A DNA stretch of 64,000 nucleotides from Halorussus limi (GCF_023238205.1 NZ_CP096659.1:434001-498000), one strand, 5' to 3'. Positions 45,320-55,528 are shown, counted from the first letter of the stretch. Numbers and translations are program-made. The notes: a model not told the origin generated them from the sequence alone.

Positions 45320-46579
45320 ATGACCCTCGACCCGGTGCACTTCGACGGCATCGCGGGGTTGGCCGACCGCATCGACTACGACGCCGAGGACCAGGACCAC
45401 CGGGACTCCGCCGAGGCGGTCTGGGAGAACTTCCTCGACCCGCTCCGCGGCGAGAACGCCGAACCGATTCTCGAACCGCTCGACGAGCAGACGCGCCGCC
45501 GGGCGAACTGCGAGGACATCGCGCTCGAAGACCCGCCGTTCCCGACGACCCACGGACTCGACGCCGGGACGCTCAACCCGCGACCGTTCAAGAACGGACT
45601 GGTCCTCGACGTGGCCCACGCCGCGATGAGCGCCACACCGTCGGACCTCGACCTCCACGACTGCCGGACCGTGGTGAAGGCGCTCCACTCCAACGACACC
45701 TCGAAGAAGTTCGGCACCGAGTGGGAGGAGTACGACGACGGGAGCAAGCGCAGAATCGTCCACACTCACCTCCCGCAGAACCAGTACGAGGAGGACGTGG
45801 TCCACGCGCTGGCGCTCTACCTCGCCGAGAGCAGTCACGCGCTCGAACACGCCGAGCGCGTCACCGACTTCCTCCTGCTCGACGGTCCGATATACCCGAA
45901 GGGCGTCCTCCGGTGGTACTCCCGGAGTTCGGTCCTGACCGACCTGTTCGAGGACTCGGACCACGTCGCCCGAATCCTCGACAACTACGTCGAACTGGTC
46001 GAGACGTTCACCGAGCGCGGGGTCCCGTTCGCGGGGTTCGTCAAGAACGTCTCGGCGAAGTCGGTCGTCCGGACGCTCAAGCGCGAGACCGACTTCGGAC
46101 CCGTGCCGTGGGCCCACGACGCGGGCCTGTTCGCCCAGATTCTCGAACGCAGGGAACTCGTAGACGGCGAGTTCGAGCGCCTGACCGACGACCTGACCCT
46201 GACGAACTGGTTCGAGTCGCGCGCTGGCCTCGACGGTTTCTTCGACGACGAACCCAACCGCCACCTCGACCGGAGCCTCGACCCCGAGCAGTACAAGGTC
46301 ACGTTCTGTCTCGTCTACGACCCGCGCCGCGACCTCGTGTTCAAAATCGAGGCTCCGAAGGCGTTCACCGAGGACGCCGACGCACGCGGGCGAATCGAGC
46401 GGCAGATTCTTCAGGAGGTCGCGCTCCAGCGCGGCCCGCCGCGGGCCATCTCGAAGGCCGACGACCTCGCGGCCATCGACCGCGGCAGCGTCGGGTCGCT
46501 CGTCAAGTCGTTCGAGAACTCGCTCGACACCGAACTCGACGAGAACTACAACGCGGTCCGGTGGGGACGCGATTACTAA
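45320..46579 (+). CDS. nurA: NurA-domain 5'-3' nuclease
   Basis: A 419-residue nuclease of the NurA family, which works with HerA in DNA end resection. The NurA first Asp is in the N-terminal strand NGLVLDVAHAAMS (about 92-104). The RNase H-like core shows FLLLDGPIYPKG (about 190-201) and FAGFVKNVSAKSVVRTL (about 236-252) and the C-terminal VTFCLVYDPRRDLVFKIEAP. HerA is encoded about 0.8 kb downstream on the same strand, across a minus-strand gene. Confidence 0.85.
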   Translation: MTLDPVHFDGIAGLADRIDYDAEDQDHRDSAEAVWENFLDPLRGENAEPILEPLDEQTRRRANCEDIALEDPPFPTTHGLDAGTLNPRPFKNGLVLDVAHAAMSATPSDLDLHDCRTVVKALHSNDTSKKFGTEWEEYDDGSKRRIVHTHLPQNQYEEDVVHALALYLAESSHALEHAERVTDFLLLDGPIYPKGVLRWYSRSSVLTDLFEDSDHVARILDNYVELVETFTERGVPFAGFVKNVSAKSVVRTLKRETDFGPVPWAHDAGLFAQILERRELVDGEFERLTDDLTLTNWFESRAGLDGFFDDEPNRHLDRSLDPEQYKVTFCLVYDPRRDLVFKIEAPKAFTEDADARGRIERQILQEVALQRGPPRAISKADDLAAIDRGSVGSLVKSFENSLDTELDENYNAVRWGRDY

Positions 46580-46862
46580 CCGCGACCCTTTTCGTAGAGG
46601 GGTTTCCTCGCGCCTGTGGCGCTTCGGGAACCCCTCTCTGCTCACGGCTCCGCCGTTCGCACGGTACGAGGGACTCTTTCCCTCGCTACTCCAAAAACGT
46701 CGATGAAAAAGGCCGACTGCGAGGCTGGAAGCCGAGCAGTCGGGGAAACGCCTCGCTTCGCTCGGCGTAGAGGGCGATAGCGTAATCTACGGGCAGCGAC
46801 ACACCGCGCTGTTCCATGAAGCGAAGATAGCCGGAAAGAGGTAACCAGCCGCGGAAATCAGA
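46580..46862. other. Intergenic region with strong inverted repeats
   Basis: AGGGGTTTCC (about 46597-46606) and GGGAACCCCT (about 46628-46637) form a stem of nearly ten bases. A second dyad, GAGGG-CCCTC, lies near 46661-46676. A frame open from about 46704 to TAA at 46842 could be a C-terminal remnant, but it has no start codon. The first stem may end nurA transcription. Confidence 0.4.
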
Positions 46863-47213
46863 TTACTGCGGTTCGGCCGTCTCGACGTCCTGCTTCTCGA
46901 TAGTGACCTCTACGTCGTCGGCCTCGATGCCGATGCGCGCGAACTGCGTCCGGATGTGGTCCTCGGCGGCCGCTGTCGCCTGGTCGCGGGTGTCGAACCC
47001 GCGGGGCATCGGCGACTCGAACGCGACGTTGACCTCCTCGCCGTCGACCTTCTGGACCGTCCCGCCGCTCTCGACCTGATAGAACTCGTCGCAGACCCAG
47101 ACGTAGGGCGCGTCCTCGTCGGGCGCGCCCTTGAACCGCGGCGCGCGCTCCCCCCGCTCGTACAGCGTACCGGTCAGGGTGGTTCCCCCCGCTTCGCCAC
47201 GGATGAGTAGCAT
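46863..47213 (-). CDS. Haloarchaeal conserved protein (DUF7113 type)
   Basis: A 116-residue protein from MLLIRGEAGGTTLTG. It is a mixed strand/helix small protein (GERAPRFKGAPDEDAPYVWV; RDQATAAAEDHIRTQFARIG) with no catalytic motif seen. The family name is from memory. It is divergent from herA and sits between nurA and herA. Confidence 0.6.
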   Translation of the reverse strand: MLLIRGEAGGTTLTGTLYERGERAPRFKGAPDEDAPYVWVCDEFYQVESGGTVQKVDGEEVNVAFESPMPRGFDTRDQATAAAEDHIRTQFARIGIEADDVEVTIEKQDVETAEPQ

Positions 47214-47392
47214 GACTCCGAGTACGTCTCGTGGAGGTAAAAGCGACCCGTTCGCGGGAAGTATTCTCACTCACGGCGGTCGAGCGCCGCCCGGCGCGGC
47301 GCGACGACCGTTCGACCGCCGGCGTCGCGAGCGAGTCCGGTTGCGCGCCGGAGGGAAACCGGTTTGTCTCATGCGCTCATTGCCGAGGAACG

Positions 47393-49354
47393 ATGACCGA
47401 CCTCGGCGACTTCAGCAGGTCCAGCGGAGACGACGACGCGGACGCCTCCGAGTCGAACCCCTCCGAGACCGGCGAGTTCGACGCAGACGCTCCCGAACCC
47501 GGGAGCGCGGGGACCGGCGCGTCCGACGACCCCGGCCCCGACGGTGCGGGCGACCTCGACAGCGCGGGCGACCCCGACGTGGGCGACTTCGAGACCGCGT
47601 CGAGTTCCGCCGCGCGCGACGACGACCGGTTCGACCCCATGACTACCGACCCGCAGGGCACCGACACGGGCATCGGGACCCTCTCGGCGGCGGAAGGACT
47701 GCGCATCGGCGAGGACGAGGACGAGACCCACCTGCAGGCGTACGTCACCGCCGACAACCGCGAGGACGTGCGGGTCGGCAAGTACCTGCTCGTCCCCTAT
47801 CCCGACGGCGAGAAACTGTTCGCGCGGGTCGCCGCGCTGGAGTACCGACAGGAGTACCGGGTGGACGACGCGACCGAGATTCACTCGAAGCGCGCGATGC
47901 GCCGCGAGGACATCGAGGAGACCGACTACAAACTGATGGCGGACTTAGAGCCGGTCGCAGTTCTCTACGAGGACGGAGAGGGCGAGGCGGACGGGGCCGA
48001 ACTCAAGCGCCGCATGACCGACCGGGTGCCCAAGCCCAAGTCGGTCGTCCGCGAGGCCAGCGACAAGCCCGAAATCAAGACCGGCCTCAAGATGCCCGAG
48101 GACGGCGTGTTCCTCGGTCACCTCTCGGTCGGCGGCGAGAAGGTCCGGACCGCCGCGGAACCGCCGACCATCGACTACCGACTCAAGGACGACTACGACG
48201 GCGGCGACCCGCTGGTCTTCCGGCACACGCTGGTCGCGGGCGGCACCGGGTCCGGGAAGACCCACGGCGCGAAGAACGTCCTCCGGCAGTTCCTCGCCGA
48301 CGAGCGCCGCTACGAGATGGAGGACGGCGCGTCCCGGCGGGCCGCGGTCGTCCAGTTCGACCCGCAGGACGAGTACGCCCAGATGCACGACGACAACCCC
48401 GACGTGACCGCCGCGGACCGCCGCCGGTGGGAGGCCGAGAACGTCGCCCACGGCGGTCACGACGACACCGTCGCCTTCGTGCCGAAGGTCGGCGACAGCA
48501 CCTACGCCGCCGACCACCACCGGGCCGAGCAGGTCGAGTTCACCATCCCGTTCTCGATGGTTCGCTCGCGGCCGTGGCTGGTCGCGGGCGCGAGCCTCAA
48601 CGACAACCAGTACAACGCGCTCAGAATGCTCATCAAGCGGTTCTTCGACCAGTTCGGCGACTCGGGGACCTACCGCGAGTTCGTGGACTACATCGACGAC
48701 CCCGCGCTCCGCGAGGAACTGGACGAGTCCGGTCGGGTCCACGAGGCCACCTACGACGCGGTCAAGCGCCGCGTCATCGGGTCGGCGTTCGCCGACGTCT
48801 TCGACCAAGACGCCCGGCCCATCACCGACCAGATACAGTCGTTCGTCAAGCCCGGCCAACTGACCGTGGTGCCGACCTACCACGTCAACGACTCGCGGGC
48901 GACGGAGGTCGTCGTGCTGGCGCTCGCCAGCCTGCTCGTGGACGAGAAACTGTCGAACGCGCCCCAGTACCGGCGCGTGAAGGAGACGCCGCTCGTCGTC
49001 GGGATGGACGAGGCCCACAACTTCCTGACCGACGCCGACAGCGTGCAGGCCCGGAAGGTCATCGGGAAGTTCACCGAGGCCGCGAAGCAGGGCCGCAAGG
49101 AGCGACTCGGCCTGTTCCTCATCACGCAGGACCCCCAAGACATCCACGAGGCCGTCTTCAAGCAGATAAACACCACCGTCGTCCTGAATCTGGGCGACGA
49201 GGACGCCATCAAGAGCGTCAACATCCCCTCGAAACTGGAGGGGAAGGTGCCCTACATGGAGAAGGGTCAGATGGTCGTCTACTCGCCGGACAACTCCGAA
49301 CCGGTCGAGATTATCGGCCTCTCGAAGTGCGTGACCAAGCACGGCCGGGACTGA
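47393..49354 (+). CDS. herA: HerA-type ATPase (DNA translocase)
   Basis: A 653-residue hexameric-type ATPase. After an acidic N-terminal tail (1-85) comes a HAS-barrel-like domain (about 100-200). Walker A is GGTGSGKTH (about 284-292), Walker B is VVGMDEAHN (about 534-542) and the arginine finger region LFLITQDPQDI is near 577. It moves DNA for NurA during break repair. The acidic tail may keep the protein soluble in high salt. Confidence 0.92.
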   Translation: MTDLGDFSRSSGDDDADASESNPSETGEFDADAPEPGSAGTGASDDPGPDGAGDLDSAGDPDVGDFETASSSAARDDDRFDPMTTDPQGTDTGIGTLSAAEGLRIGEDEDETHLQAYVTADNREDVRVGKYLLVPYPDGEKLFARVAALEYRQEYRVDDATEIHSKRAMRREDIEETDYKLMADLEPVAVLYEDGEGEADGAELKRRMTDRVPKPKSVVREASDKPEIKTGLKMPEDGVFLGHLSVGGEKVRTAAEPPTIDYRLKDDYDGGDPLVFRHTLVAGGTGSGKTHGAKNVLRQFLADERRYEMEDGASRRAAVVQFDPQDEYAQMHDDNPDVTAADRRRWEAENVAHGGHDDTVAFVPKVGDSTYAADHHRAEQVEFTIPFSMVRSRPWLVAGASLNDNQYNALRMLIKRFFDQFGDSGTYREFVDYIDDPALREELDESGRVHEATYDAVKRRVIGSAFADVFDQDARPITDQIQSFVKPGQLTVVPTYHVNDSRATEVVVLALASLLVDEKLSNAPQYRRVKETPLVVGMDEAHNFLTDADSVQARKVIGKFTEAAKQGRKERLGLFLITQDPQDIHEAVFKQINTTVVLNLGDEDAIKSVNIPSKLEGKVPYMEKGQMVVYSPDNSEPVEIIGLSKCVTKHGRD

Positions 49355-49446
49355 ATCCCGCCGCCCCGTGCGAACCGGTCGTCGCGGCCGCGAGGCGGCG
49401 CGTTCGGCGTACCTTTTTACCGGTCGGCTCTCACGTACCGACCGAG

Positions 49447-51171
49447 ATGGACGTCTCCCCGACGTGGCTGGCGCTCGGTCCGCTCGCGGCGTTCGCCATG
49501 TCGCTGTACTTCCTGCGGCACCTCTGGCGCTATCGGGACGAACCCGGCGGCTGGCTGTTCATCGCCACTATCGTCTGCGAGGCCGTCTGGACCGGTTGCT
49601 ACGGACTCGCGCTGATGGTCTTCGACCCGACGCTCCGGTGGCTGCTCGAGATACCCATCTGGTTCGCGAAGAGCTTCATCCTGGTCTTTTTCCTCGGGTT
49701 CGTCCTCCAGTACACCGGGCGGGGCGAACTCGTCCGGTCGAAGTGGATGGGTCTGGTCGCGGCGATTCAGGCCGTGTCGGTCCTGCTGGTCGCGACGAAC
49801 CCGCTCCACCACGTCGCGTGGAGCAACTACCACATCGACCCGGTGTTCGGCGCGGCCACGGTCAGTTACACCCACCAGCCGTGGCTGTTCGTGACCATGC
49901 TCGTCTTCTACTTCCTCGGCGGGGGCGCGATGGTCCTGCTCGTCGAGGCGTTCGTCAGTTACGGCGAACTCTACCGGGGCCAGACCGTCGCCGTCGCGCT
50001 GTCGCTCGTCGCGCCGTTCGTGGCGAATCTGGCGTGGCTGTTCGAGTTGGGTCCCGCGCAAGGCCTGAATCTCACGACGACGGCGCTGGCGATACACCTC
50101 GGGTTCGACTACTACGCGTTCTTCCGTCGGAACATGTTCGAGCAGACGCCCGCGGCCCGCCGAATCGGCGAGCGCGCCGCCATCTCCGACCTCGGCGCGC
50201 CGGTCGTCATCGTCGACAGCAGGCGCCGACTCCTCGACGCCAACGGGGAGGCCGAGCGCGTGTTCGCCGTCGACGCGACCGCCAACGCGGGCGACCCCCT
50301 CCACGGCCTCGTGGACGCGGACGTCGACGTGTCGGCGAGCGAGCAGTCCACGACCGTCCGCATCGAGGGCGAACGCCGCGAGTACAGCGTCACCAGTTCG
50401 GCGGTGTCGGACTCCAGCGGAACCCACGTCGGCCACACGCTCGTCTTTCAGGACGTGACCGCCGACAGGCGCCGCGAACAGCGACTCCAAGTTCTCAACC
50501 GCGTCCTGCGGCACAACCTCCGCAACGACCTGACCACGGTGACGGGCTACGCCGAGTTGATCGGCGAGCGCACCGACGACCCCGCCGTCGAGCGCCACGC
50601 CGAGACCGTGCGGCGGAACGGCCGCAAACTGGCCGAACTCGGCGAGAAGGCCCGCGAGTTCGAGCAGGTGATGGACGGCGACCGGGACTCCCGACGGGCC
50701 GAACTGGCAGCGCTCGTCGCCGACGTCGCCGACGACGTGCGGGAGCGCTCTTCCGCGGGGCGATTCGAGGTGGCGGTCCCCGACGGACTCGAACTGGAGA
50801 CGGACCCGGCTATCGTCCGACTCCTGCTCTCGAACCTCGTGGAGAACGCGCTCGAACACGGGTCCGACGACCCCCGCGTCGAAGTCGCGCTAGTCGACGG
50901 GAGCGCGGCGGCCGACGGGACGGGCGGCGACACGCGGTCGGCGGTCCTCGAAGTGCGCGACGACGGGCCGGGAATCCCCGACCACGAAATCGCGGTCCTG
51001 ACCGAGGGCGGCGAGAACGCGCTCGAACACGGGAGTGGACTCGGCCTCTGGGTGGTGCAGTGGTGTGCGAGCGCGCTCGGCGGCGACGTCTCCTTCGAGC
51101 GCGACGACGGCACCACGGTCTCGGTCCGACTGCCGGGAGTGGTAGACGAAGAGACATCTCTACCGACCTGA
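49447..51171 (+). CDS. 7TM-sensor histidine kinase
   Basis: A 574-residue sensor. Seven N-terminal helices (about 5-220) form the histidine-kinase N-terminal 7TM domain. A PAS-like domain follows (about 240-335). The H-box NRVLRHNLRNDLTTVTGYAE (phosphorylated His about 348) and the N, G1 and G2 boxes (LVENALEHGS, VRDDGPGI, HGSGLGLW) complete the kinase. No response regulator is adjacent. An acidic linker lies before the G1 box. Confidence 0.93.
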   Translation: MDVSPTWLALGPLAAFAMSLYFLRHLWRYRDEPGGWLFIATIVCEAVWTGCYGLALMVFDPTLRWLLEIPIWFAKSFILVFFLGFVLQYTGRGELVRSKWMGLVAAIQAVSVLLVATNPLHHVAWSNYHIDPVFGAATVSYTHQPWLFVTMLVFYFLGGGAMVLLVEAFVSYGELYRGQTVAVALSLVAPFVANLAWLFELGPAQGLNLTTTALAIHLGFDYYAFFRRNMFEQTPAARRIGERAAISDLGAPVVIVDSRRRLLDANGEAERVFAVDATANAGDPLHGLVDADVDVSASEQSTTVRIEGERREYSVTSSAVSDSSGTHVGHTLVFQDVTADRRREQRLQVLNRVLRHNLRNDLTTVTGYAELIGERTDDPAVERHAETVRRNGRKLAELGEKAREFEQVMDGDRDSRRAELAALVADVADDVRERSSAGRFEVAVPDGLELETDPAIVRLLLSNLVENALEHGSDDPRVEVALVDGSAAADGTGGDTRSAVLEVRDDGPGIPDHEIAVLTEGGENALEHGSGLGLWVVQWCASALGGDVSFERDDGTTVSVRLPGVVDEETSLPT

Positions 51172-51204
51172 AAGCTTAACCCCGTTCCCCGCCAACGGTC
51201 TGTC

Positions 51205-51633
51205 ATGACCAAGCGGATTCTCGTCCCCGTCGACGGGTCGTCCCAGTCCGACGACGCGCTCGAATACGCGCTCGAAGAGTTCGCCGACGACGACATCACG
51301 CTGCTGCACGTCATCGACCCCATCGACGCGGGGTACAGCGCGCCGGTCGGCATCCCCGGCGGGTCCGAGGAGTGGTACGAGGAGGCCAAGGCGGACAGCG
51401 AGGCGATGTTCGATGAGGCCCGAGCGGTCGCCGACGAGTACGGCGTCACCCTCGACTCGGCCACCGAGATGGGCCGTCCGTCCCAGACCATCGTGGAGTA
51501 CGCCGAAGACGAGGGCTTCGACCAAATCGTGATGGGGAGCCACGGCCGGTCGGGCGTCTCGCGAATCCTGCTCGGGAGCGTCGCCGAGACGGTGGTCCGG
51601 CGCGCCTCGATGCCGGTGACGGTGGTGCGCTGA
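51205..51633 (+). CDS. Universal stress protein (UspA family)
   Basis: A 142-residue protein with the Usp fold: ILVPVDGSSQSDDALEYA at the start and MGSHGRSGVSRILLGSVAE with VVRRASMPV at the end. The glycine motif G-x2-G-x9-G(S/T) is present, which in the family predicts ATP binding. A TATA-like GCTTAAC about 27 bases before ATG fits a leaderless gene. Confidence 0.95.
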   Translation: MTKRILVPVDGSSQSDDALEYALEEFADDDITLLHVIDPIDAGYSAPVGIPGGSEEWYEEAKADSEAMFDEARAVADEYGVTLDSATEMGRPSQTIVEYAEDEGFDQIVMGSHGRSGVSRILLGSVAETVVRRASMPVTVVR

Positions 51634-51689
51634 GTCGGCGAACAGTCGAGCGCGGGCTCGTCTTTCCACGTCGAGTTTCAGCAGTCGTA

Positions 51690-51790
51690 CCGCGAGCGAA
51701 CGCAGTGAGCGAGCGGCCTTTTTTGGTGCAGATTTTTTCGAGGAGCGGTGCCCACAGCGAGCGACCGGAGGGAGCGAGCGAGGACACCCG
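51690..51790 (+). repeat. Intergenic repeat with GAGCGAGCG-type palindromes and poly-T
   Basis: The segment CCGCGAGCGAACGCAGTGAG (51690-51709) continues with CGAGCGG and then a T6-T7 tract and TGCAGATTTTTT, followed by another CAGCGAGCGACCGGAGGGAG copy. This is typical of dispersed haloarchaeal intergenic repeats near convergent gene ends. The T-tracts may terminate both flanking genes. Confidence 0.45.
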
Positions 51791-51805
51791 ACGAGGAAAA
51801 AAGTG

Positions 51806-53134
51806 CTAGAAGATGTTCGCCTGCCGGTAGACGCTAATACCCTCGTTCGTGATGGAGTAGGGCTTGATTTCCCGGGAGTGGTTCGCGTCCCGAATCTTCT
51901 GAATCTCGACCGCGAGTCGGGTCTCGCGGAAGTCGTCGGAACTCCGGATGTACCGCAGGACGAACACCGCGTCCACGAGGTACTCGATGATGCCGTGTCG
52001 GGAGGCGTAGGCGGTGTCCTCGCTGGCCTCGCTGGTGAGCATCGTCGTGACCCCGGCCTCCTTCAGGCTCTTGGTGAAGTCGTAGATTTCGTTGCGGCGG
52101 GTGGCCTGCTCGTCGTACATCATCTCCAGTAGAGAGACCGAGTCCAGCACGAGGCGGGTCGCGCCGAAGTCCTCTATCAGTCGCGGCAGGTCGTTGCGGA
52201 TGGAGGTGAGACTGTTCGCCATCTCGATGGGGTCCAAGTCGATGACCGCGAGGCTCCCCTCTCGCTCGTACTCGTCGAAGTCCCACCCTTTCTCGGTCGC
52301 GGTGTTGACGATGCGGTCGTGGCTCTCTTCGAGCGTGATGAACACCGCGTTCTCGCCGCGTTCGAGCGCCTCGTGGAGGAACTGGAGTCCGAACGTCGTC
52401 TTCCCGGTCCCGGCGGACCCGATGGTCGTGACGAGCGAGCGCTCGGGGACTCCGCCCTGAATCATGTTGTCGAGGCCCTCGATTCCGAGGTCGATTCGGG
52501 GGATGTCGGACTCGAACTCCTCGTCGTCGAACGCCTCGTCCTCGAAGGGTTCGCCCCCGCCGAACCCGCCGTCGAAGTCGTCGCCGCCCATACCGAACTC
52601 GCCGCCCCCGCCGCCAAAGCCCCCGTCGTCGCTACCGGCCGCCTCGCCGCCGAAGCCACTGCCGAAGTCGTCGCCGTCTGGGCCGCCTCCGGCGCCGGGC
52701 GCGCTCTCGAACGCGCTGGCGAAGTCCTCCTCGAAGAGGTCCTCGTCGTCCCCGCCGTCGTAGGGGTCGGCGTCCGCGAATCCGCCGGCGGCGGACTCGC
52801 TCGCGGACGACTCCGGTTCGGAAGACTCGCCCGCCGACGAGTGTGAGTCGGAAGATTCGCTCACGGACGACAGGTCCTCGGACGGTTCCGCGAGCGACCC
52901 GGCCGCGTCGGCGTCGGCCGCATCCGCGTCGGTCTCGGTGGCGTCGTCCGCGTCGGCGTCGAAGTCCGGCGCGTCCGCGAACCCGCCGGTGGAGGCGTTC
53001 TCGGCGTCGTCGGTTACGGAGTCGCCGTCCGCCGAGTCGTCGGTTTCGCCATCGCGGACTCCGCGCTCGTCGGCGTCTTCCTCGGTCTCCTCCTCGCGGA
53101 GCGCGCGCTCGAACCAGTCGTCGTCTTCGGTCAC
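51806..53134 (-). CDS. KaiC-like ATPase with long acidic N-terminal region
   Basis: A RecA/KaiC-type ATPase of 442 residues. Residues 1-190 are acidic, rich in Ser, Glu, Asp and Gly, probably disordered. The C-terminal domain has [18 protein letters not shown], Walker [10 protein letters not shown] (about 245-253) and Walker [11 protein letters not shown]. The GTG start at 53134 is chosen because GGAGG lies seven bases upstream and the frame has haloarchaeal acidic character from there; an ATG at 53194 is less likely. KaiC-type ATPases of haloarchaea may act in signalling or taxis. Confidence 0.82.
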   Translation of the reverse strand: MTEDDDWFERALREEETEEDADERGVRDGETDDSADGDSVTDDAENASTGGFADAPDFDADADDATETDADAADADAAGSLAEPSEDLSSVSESSDSHSSAGESSEPESSASESAAGGFADADPYDGGDDEDLFEEDFASAFESAPGAGGGPDGDDFGSGFGGEAAGSDDGGFGGGGGEFGMGGDDFDGGFGGGEPFEDEAFDDEEFESDIPRIDLGIEGLDNMIQGGVPERSLVTTIGSAGTGKTTFGLQFLHEALERGENAVFITLEESHDRIVNTATEKGWDFDEYEREGSLAVIDLDPIEMANSLTSIRNDLPRLIEDFGATRLVLDSVSLLEMMYDEQATRRNEIYDFTKSLKEAGVTTMLTSEASEDTAYASRHGIIEYLVDAVFVLRYIRSSDDFRETRLAVEIQKIRDANHSREIKPYSITNEGISVYRQANIF

Positions 53135-53254
53135 GGGAGCCACCTCCTCGTCGGTCGAGCGCGATGCACGTCCGGCACCTCGGACCGACCGCATTTCAAT
53201 GTTTCTCGCCGACGCGTCGGCGGACTTTTCAGGACCGGGCGAGAACTACCGACG

Positions 53255-54076
53255 ATGAGAGTCGGCATCGTCGCGCAGAAGGGCAACTCGCGGGCCGCCG
53301 TGCTGGCCGACCAGATACGCGAAACCCTGCCGGACGAGGTGTCGGTCCGATTGGACGACGCGACCGCAGAGCGGTTGGACCTCGAGGGCCGCCCCGTCGA
53401 CGAGATGGACGACTGCGACCTCGTGGTGTCCATCGGCGGCGACGGCACCTTCCTCTTCGCGGCCCGCGGCGCGGGACCGACGCCGATTCTGGGCGTCAAC
53501 CTCGGCGAGGTCGGGTTCCTGAACGGCGTCGCGCCCGACGACGCGGTCGAGACGGTCGAGGCGGTCGTCGCCGGATACCGCGAGACCGACACGATTCCTT
53601 CGCGGGACGTGCCCCGCCTCCGGGCCGAGGGCGACGGCGAGTGGTCGGTTCACCCCGCGCTGAACGAAATCGTCGTGCAGGGACCACAGCGGGGCCACGG
53701 CGAGGGCCTCGACTACGAGGTCCGGGTGGACGACCGCACCTTCACCGCCGGCCGCGGCGACGGCGTGCTGGTCTCGACCCCGACCGGAAGCACCGCGTAC
53801 AACCTGAGCGAGGGCGGTCCGCTCGTCCACCCCGACGCCGACGCGCTCGTCGTCACGGAGATGTGCGCCGCCGAGTCGATGCCGCCGCTGGTCGTGCCGG
53901 GCGACGCTGCGGTCGAGATTCGGGCGACGGGCGCGGAGTTCGGCTACGTGAGTTCCGACAGCACCCGCAAGCGGTTCGAGATGCCCGAGTCGGTCCGGGT
54001 CCGCGCCGACCCGGAACCGACCCGCATCGCCGAACCCTCCAGCGACTTCTTCGAGGCCCTCGGGAAACTCGACTGA
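53255..54076 (+). CDS. nadK: NAD kinase
   Basis: A 273-residue enzyme that phosphorylates NAD to NADP. The GGDGT motif is in [16 protein letters not shown] (about 58-73), then NLGEVGFL and a second glycine-rich region [20 protein letters not shown] (about 169-188). The haloarchaeal enzyme is shorter at the N-terminus than bacterial ones. It complements the nadABC genes encoded earlier in the window. Confidence 0.95.
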   Translation: MRVGIVAQKGNSRAAVLADQIRETLPDEVSVRLDDATAERLDLEGRPVDEMDDCDLVVSIGGDGTFLFAARGAGPTPILGVNLGEVGFLNGVAPDDAVETVEAVVAGYRETDTIPSRDVPRLRAEGDGEWSVHPALNEIVVQGPQRGHGEGLDYEVRVDDRTFTAGRGDGVLVSTPTGSTAYNLSEGGPLVHPDADALVVTEMCAAESMPPLVVPGDAAVEIRATGAEFGYVSSDSTRKRFEMPESVRVRADPEPTRIAEPSSDFFEALGKLD

Positions 54077-54152
54077 GAGGGTCGGACGACCGACCCGCCG
54101 AGCCTTTCCGGAAAGGAAAGCCCTAATCCGTCGGATTGGCTACGATGCGATA

Positions 54153-55079
54153 ATGGACGAACAACTGCCGGACGTTCAGGCCTCGGAACCCGACGTGACC
54201 GTGGGACTGAACCGCGTCGGCGTGACTGGCGTCAAGAAGTTGGTCGAACTCGCTCGTCCCGAGAAGCGACCCATCGTGCTGACCGCGGAGTTCGAAGTAC
54301 TGGTCGACCTGCCGAGTTGGCGGAAGGGCGCGGACATGAGTCGCAACATGGAGGTCGTCGACGAGATTCTGGAGGACGCGGTGAGCGAACCCACCTACCG
54401 CGTCGAGGACGTCTGCGGCGAGGCCGCCGAGCGACTCCTCGACAAGCACGACTACACCTCGAAGGCCGAGGTCAAGATGGAGGCCGAGTACATGATAAAG
54501 GACCGGACGCCCGAGAGCGACCGGCCGACGCAGGCGACCGCCGACATCCTCGCCAGCGCGACGGCGACCGACGAGGGAACCCGCGAGGAAATCGGCGCGC
54601 GCGTCACGGGCATGACGGTCTGTCCCTGCTCGCAGGGCATGATGGGTCAGACCGCCCGTGAGAAACTCGAATCGCTCGGCGTCGGCGAGGAGGAGGTCCG
54701 GGAGTTCCTTCAGGAGGTCCCGCAGGCGGGCCACTCCCAGCGCGGCCACGCGACCCTGACCGTCGAGAGCGAGGGCGCGCCCGAGGTCGACCTGATGGAC
54801 CTCATCGAGGTCGCGCGCGACTCGATGAGCGCCCGCATCTACAACCTCGCCAAGCGCCCCGACGAGGACCACATGACCTTCGAGGCCCACGCGAACGCCA
54901 AGTTCGTCGAGGACTGCGTGCGCGACATGGCCGAGGGCGTGGTCTCGGAGTTCCCCGACCTGCCGGACGACGCCGTGGTGACGATGAAACAGAGCAACGA
55001 CGAGTCCATCCACCAGCACAACGCCCACGCCGAGCGCGTGGCCGAGGTCGGGTCGCTTCGCGAGGAACTCGACGGCTAA
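54153..55079 (+). CDS. mptA: GTP cyclohydrolase MptA (FolE2 type)
   Basis: A 308-residue Fe(II)-dependent cyclohydrolase that starts archaeal pterin (methanopterin/folate-like) synthesis. CPCSQ at 157-161 supplies the metal cysteine, with SQRGHATL near 196-203 and [10 protein letters not shown] near 250. The last 22 codons (from about 55012) are repeated 1.4 kb downstream, and the final 22 bases of the gene come from the inserted element. The C-terminal residue is G308 in place of K in the repeated copy. Confidence 0.93.
   Translation: MDEQLPDVQASEPDVTVGLNRVGVTGVKKLVELARPEKRPIVLTAEFEVLVDLPSWRKGADMSRNMEVVDEILEDAVSEPTYRVEDVCGEAAERLLDKHDYTSKAEVKMEAEYMIKDRTPESDRPTQATADILASATATDEGTREEIGARVTGMTVCPCSQGMMGQTAREKLESLGVGEEEVREFLQEVPQAGHSQRGHATLTVESEGAPEVDLMDLIEVARDSMSARIYNLAKRPDEDHMTFEAHANAKFVEDCVRDMAEGVVSEFPDLPDDAVVTMKQSNDESIHQHNAHAERVAEVGSLREELDG
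55012..55057 (+). repeat. Left copy of 46-base perfect direct repeat (mptA 3' end)
   Basis: Identical to 56414-56459 and lying inside mptA. With the following bases, 62 of 68 positions match to the stop codon. It behaves as an attachment-site-like duplication left by insertion of the intervening DNA. Confidence 0.9.
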
Positions 55080-55089
55080 AGCCGTCGAG
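55068..55089 (+). terminator. Perfect hairpin containing the mptA stop codon
   Basis: CTCGACGGCT (55068-55077) and AGCCGTCGAG (55080-55089) are exact complements with a two-base loop. TTTCTTCT follows. The stop TAA lies at 55077-55079. It should end mptA transcription. The downstream repeat copy lacks it, so it came with the insert. Confidence 0.6.
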
Positions 55090-55528
55090 AGGGTTTCTTC
55101 TCCTGAATCCGATCCACTGATAGCGCCGACTCAGACGCTTACATTCTGTTACGTCATGTGGGCGTGGTCTCTGCCGTATAGCGATTACATCTAATTTATA
55201 AGAAATTAAATACATAAACCTTCGGAAGTGCATTCGACCTCCCTTTAAGTCAATTATCTCTGAGGAGACCCATCTCCGCTCGTGCAGTGTCCCCTTCTGT
55301 GTCGTGCGATATTTCTTTAATTATTTTGCCAGATAAATACTTTTCCGCCCGACAGATTCTGGTTTGGGTTGTCTGGGAACATCACGTCAAATGTAGATTG
55401 AGGTGGCCCTGATTGTGAATACGCTGAGGAGAAGAGAAGGCTCCTTTTGATAAATAAGTGGTGCGAATGTATCCCGCGGTTCTTGTCAATTATGAGTAAC
55501 TTGGCTGGTGGAACGGCATATCAACCCC
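55080..55528. other. AT-rich spacer inside the inserted element
   Basis: About 450 bases with no ORF of note on either strand. Several TATA-like boxes (TAATTTATAAG, TAATTATTTT) are present. It could contain decayed coding sequence or a small RNA, but I cannot support a call. Confidence 0.4.

Noticed and set aside
43754-46645. Minus-strand ORF of 963 codons over gpmI and nurA
   Set aside because: It is out of frame with gpmI on the same strand and opposite to nurA, and has no recognisable domain.
54802-55233. Minus-strand ORF crossing the mptA end into the insert
   Set aside because: It is opposite a real gene for most of its length and has no domain, so it is not an integrase remnant that I can defend.
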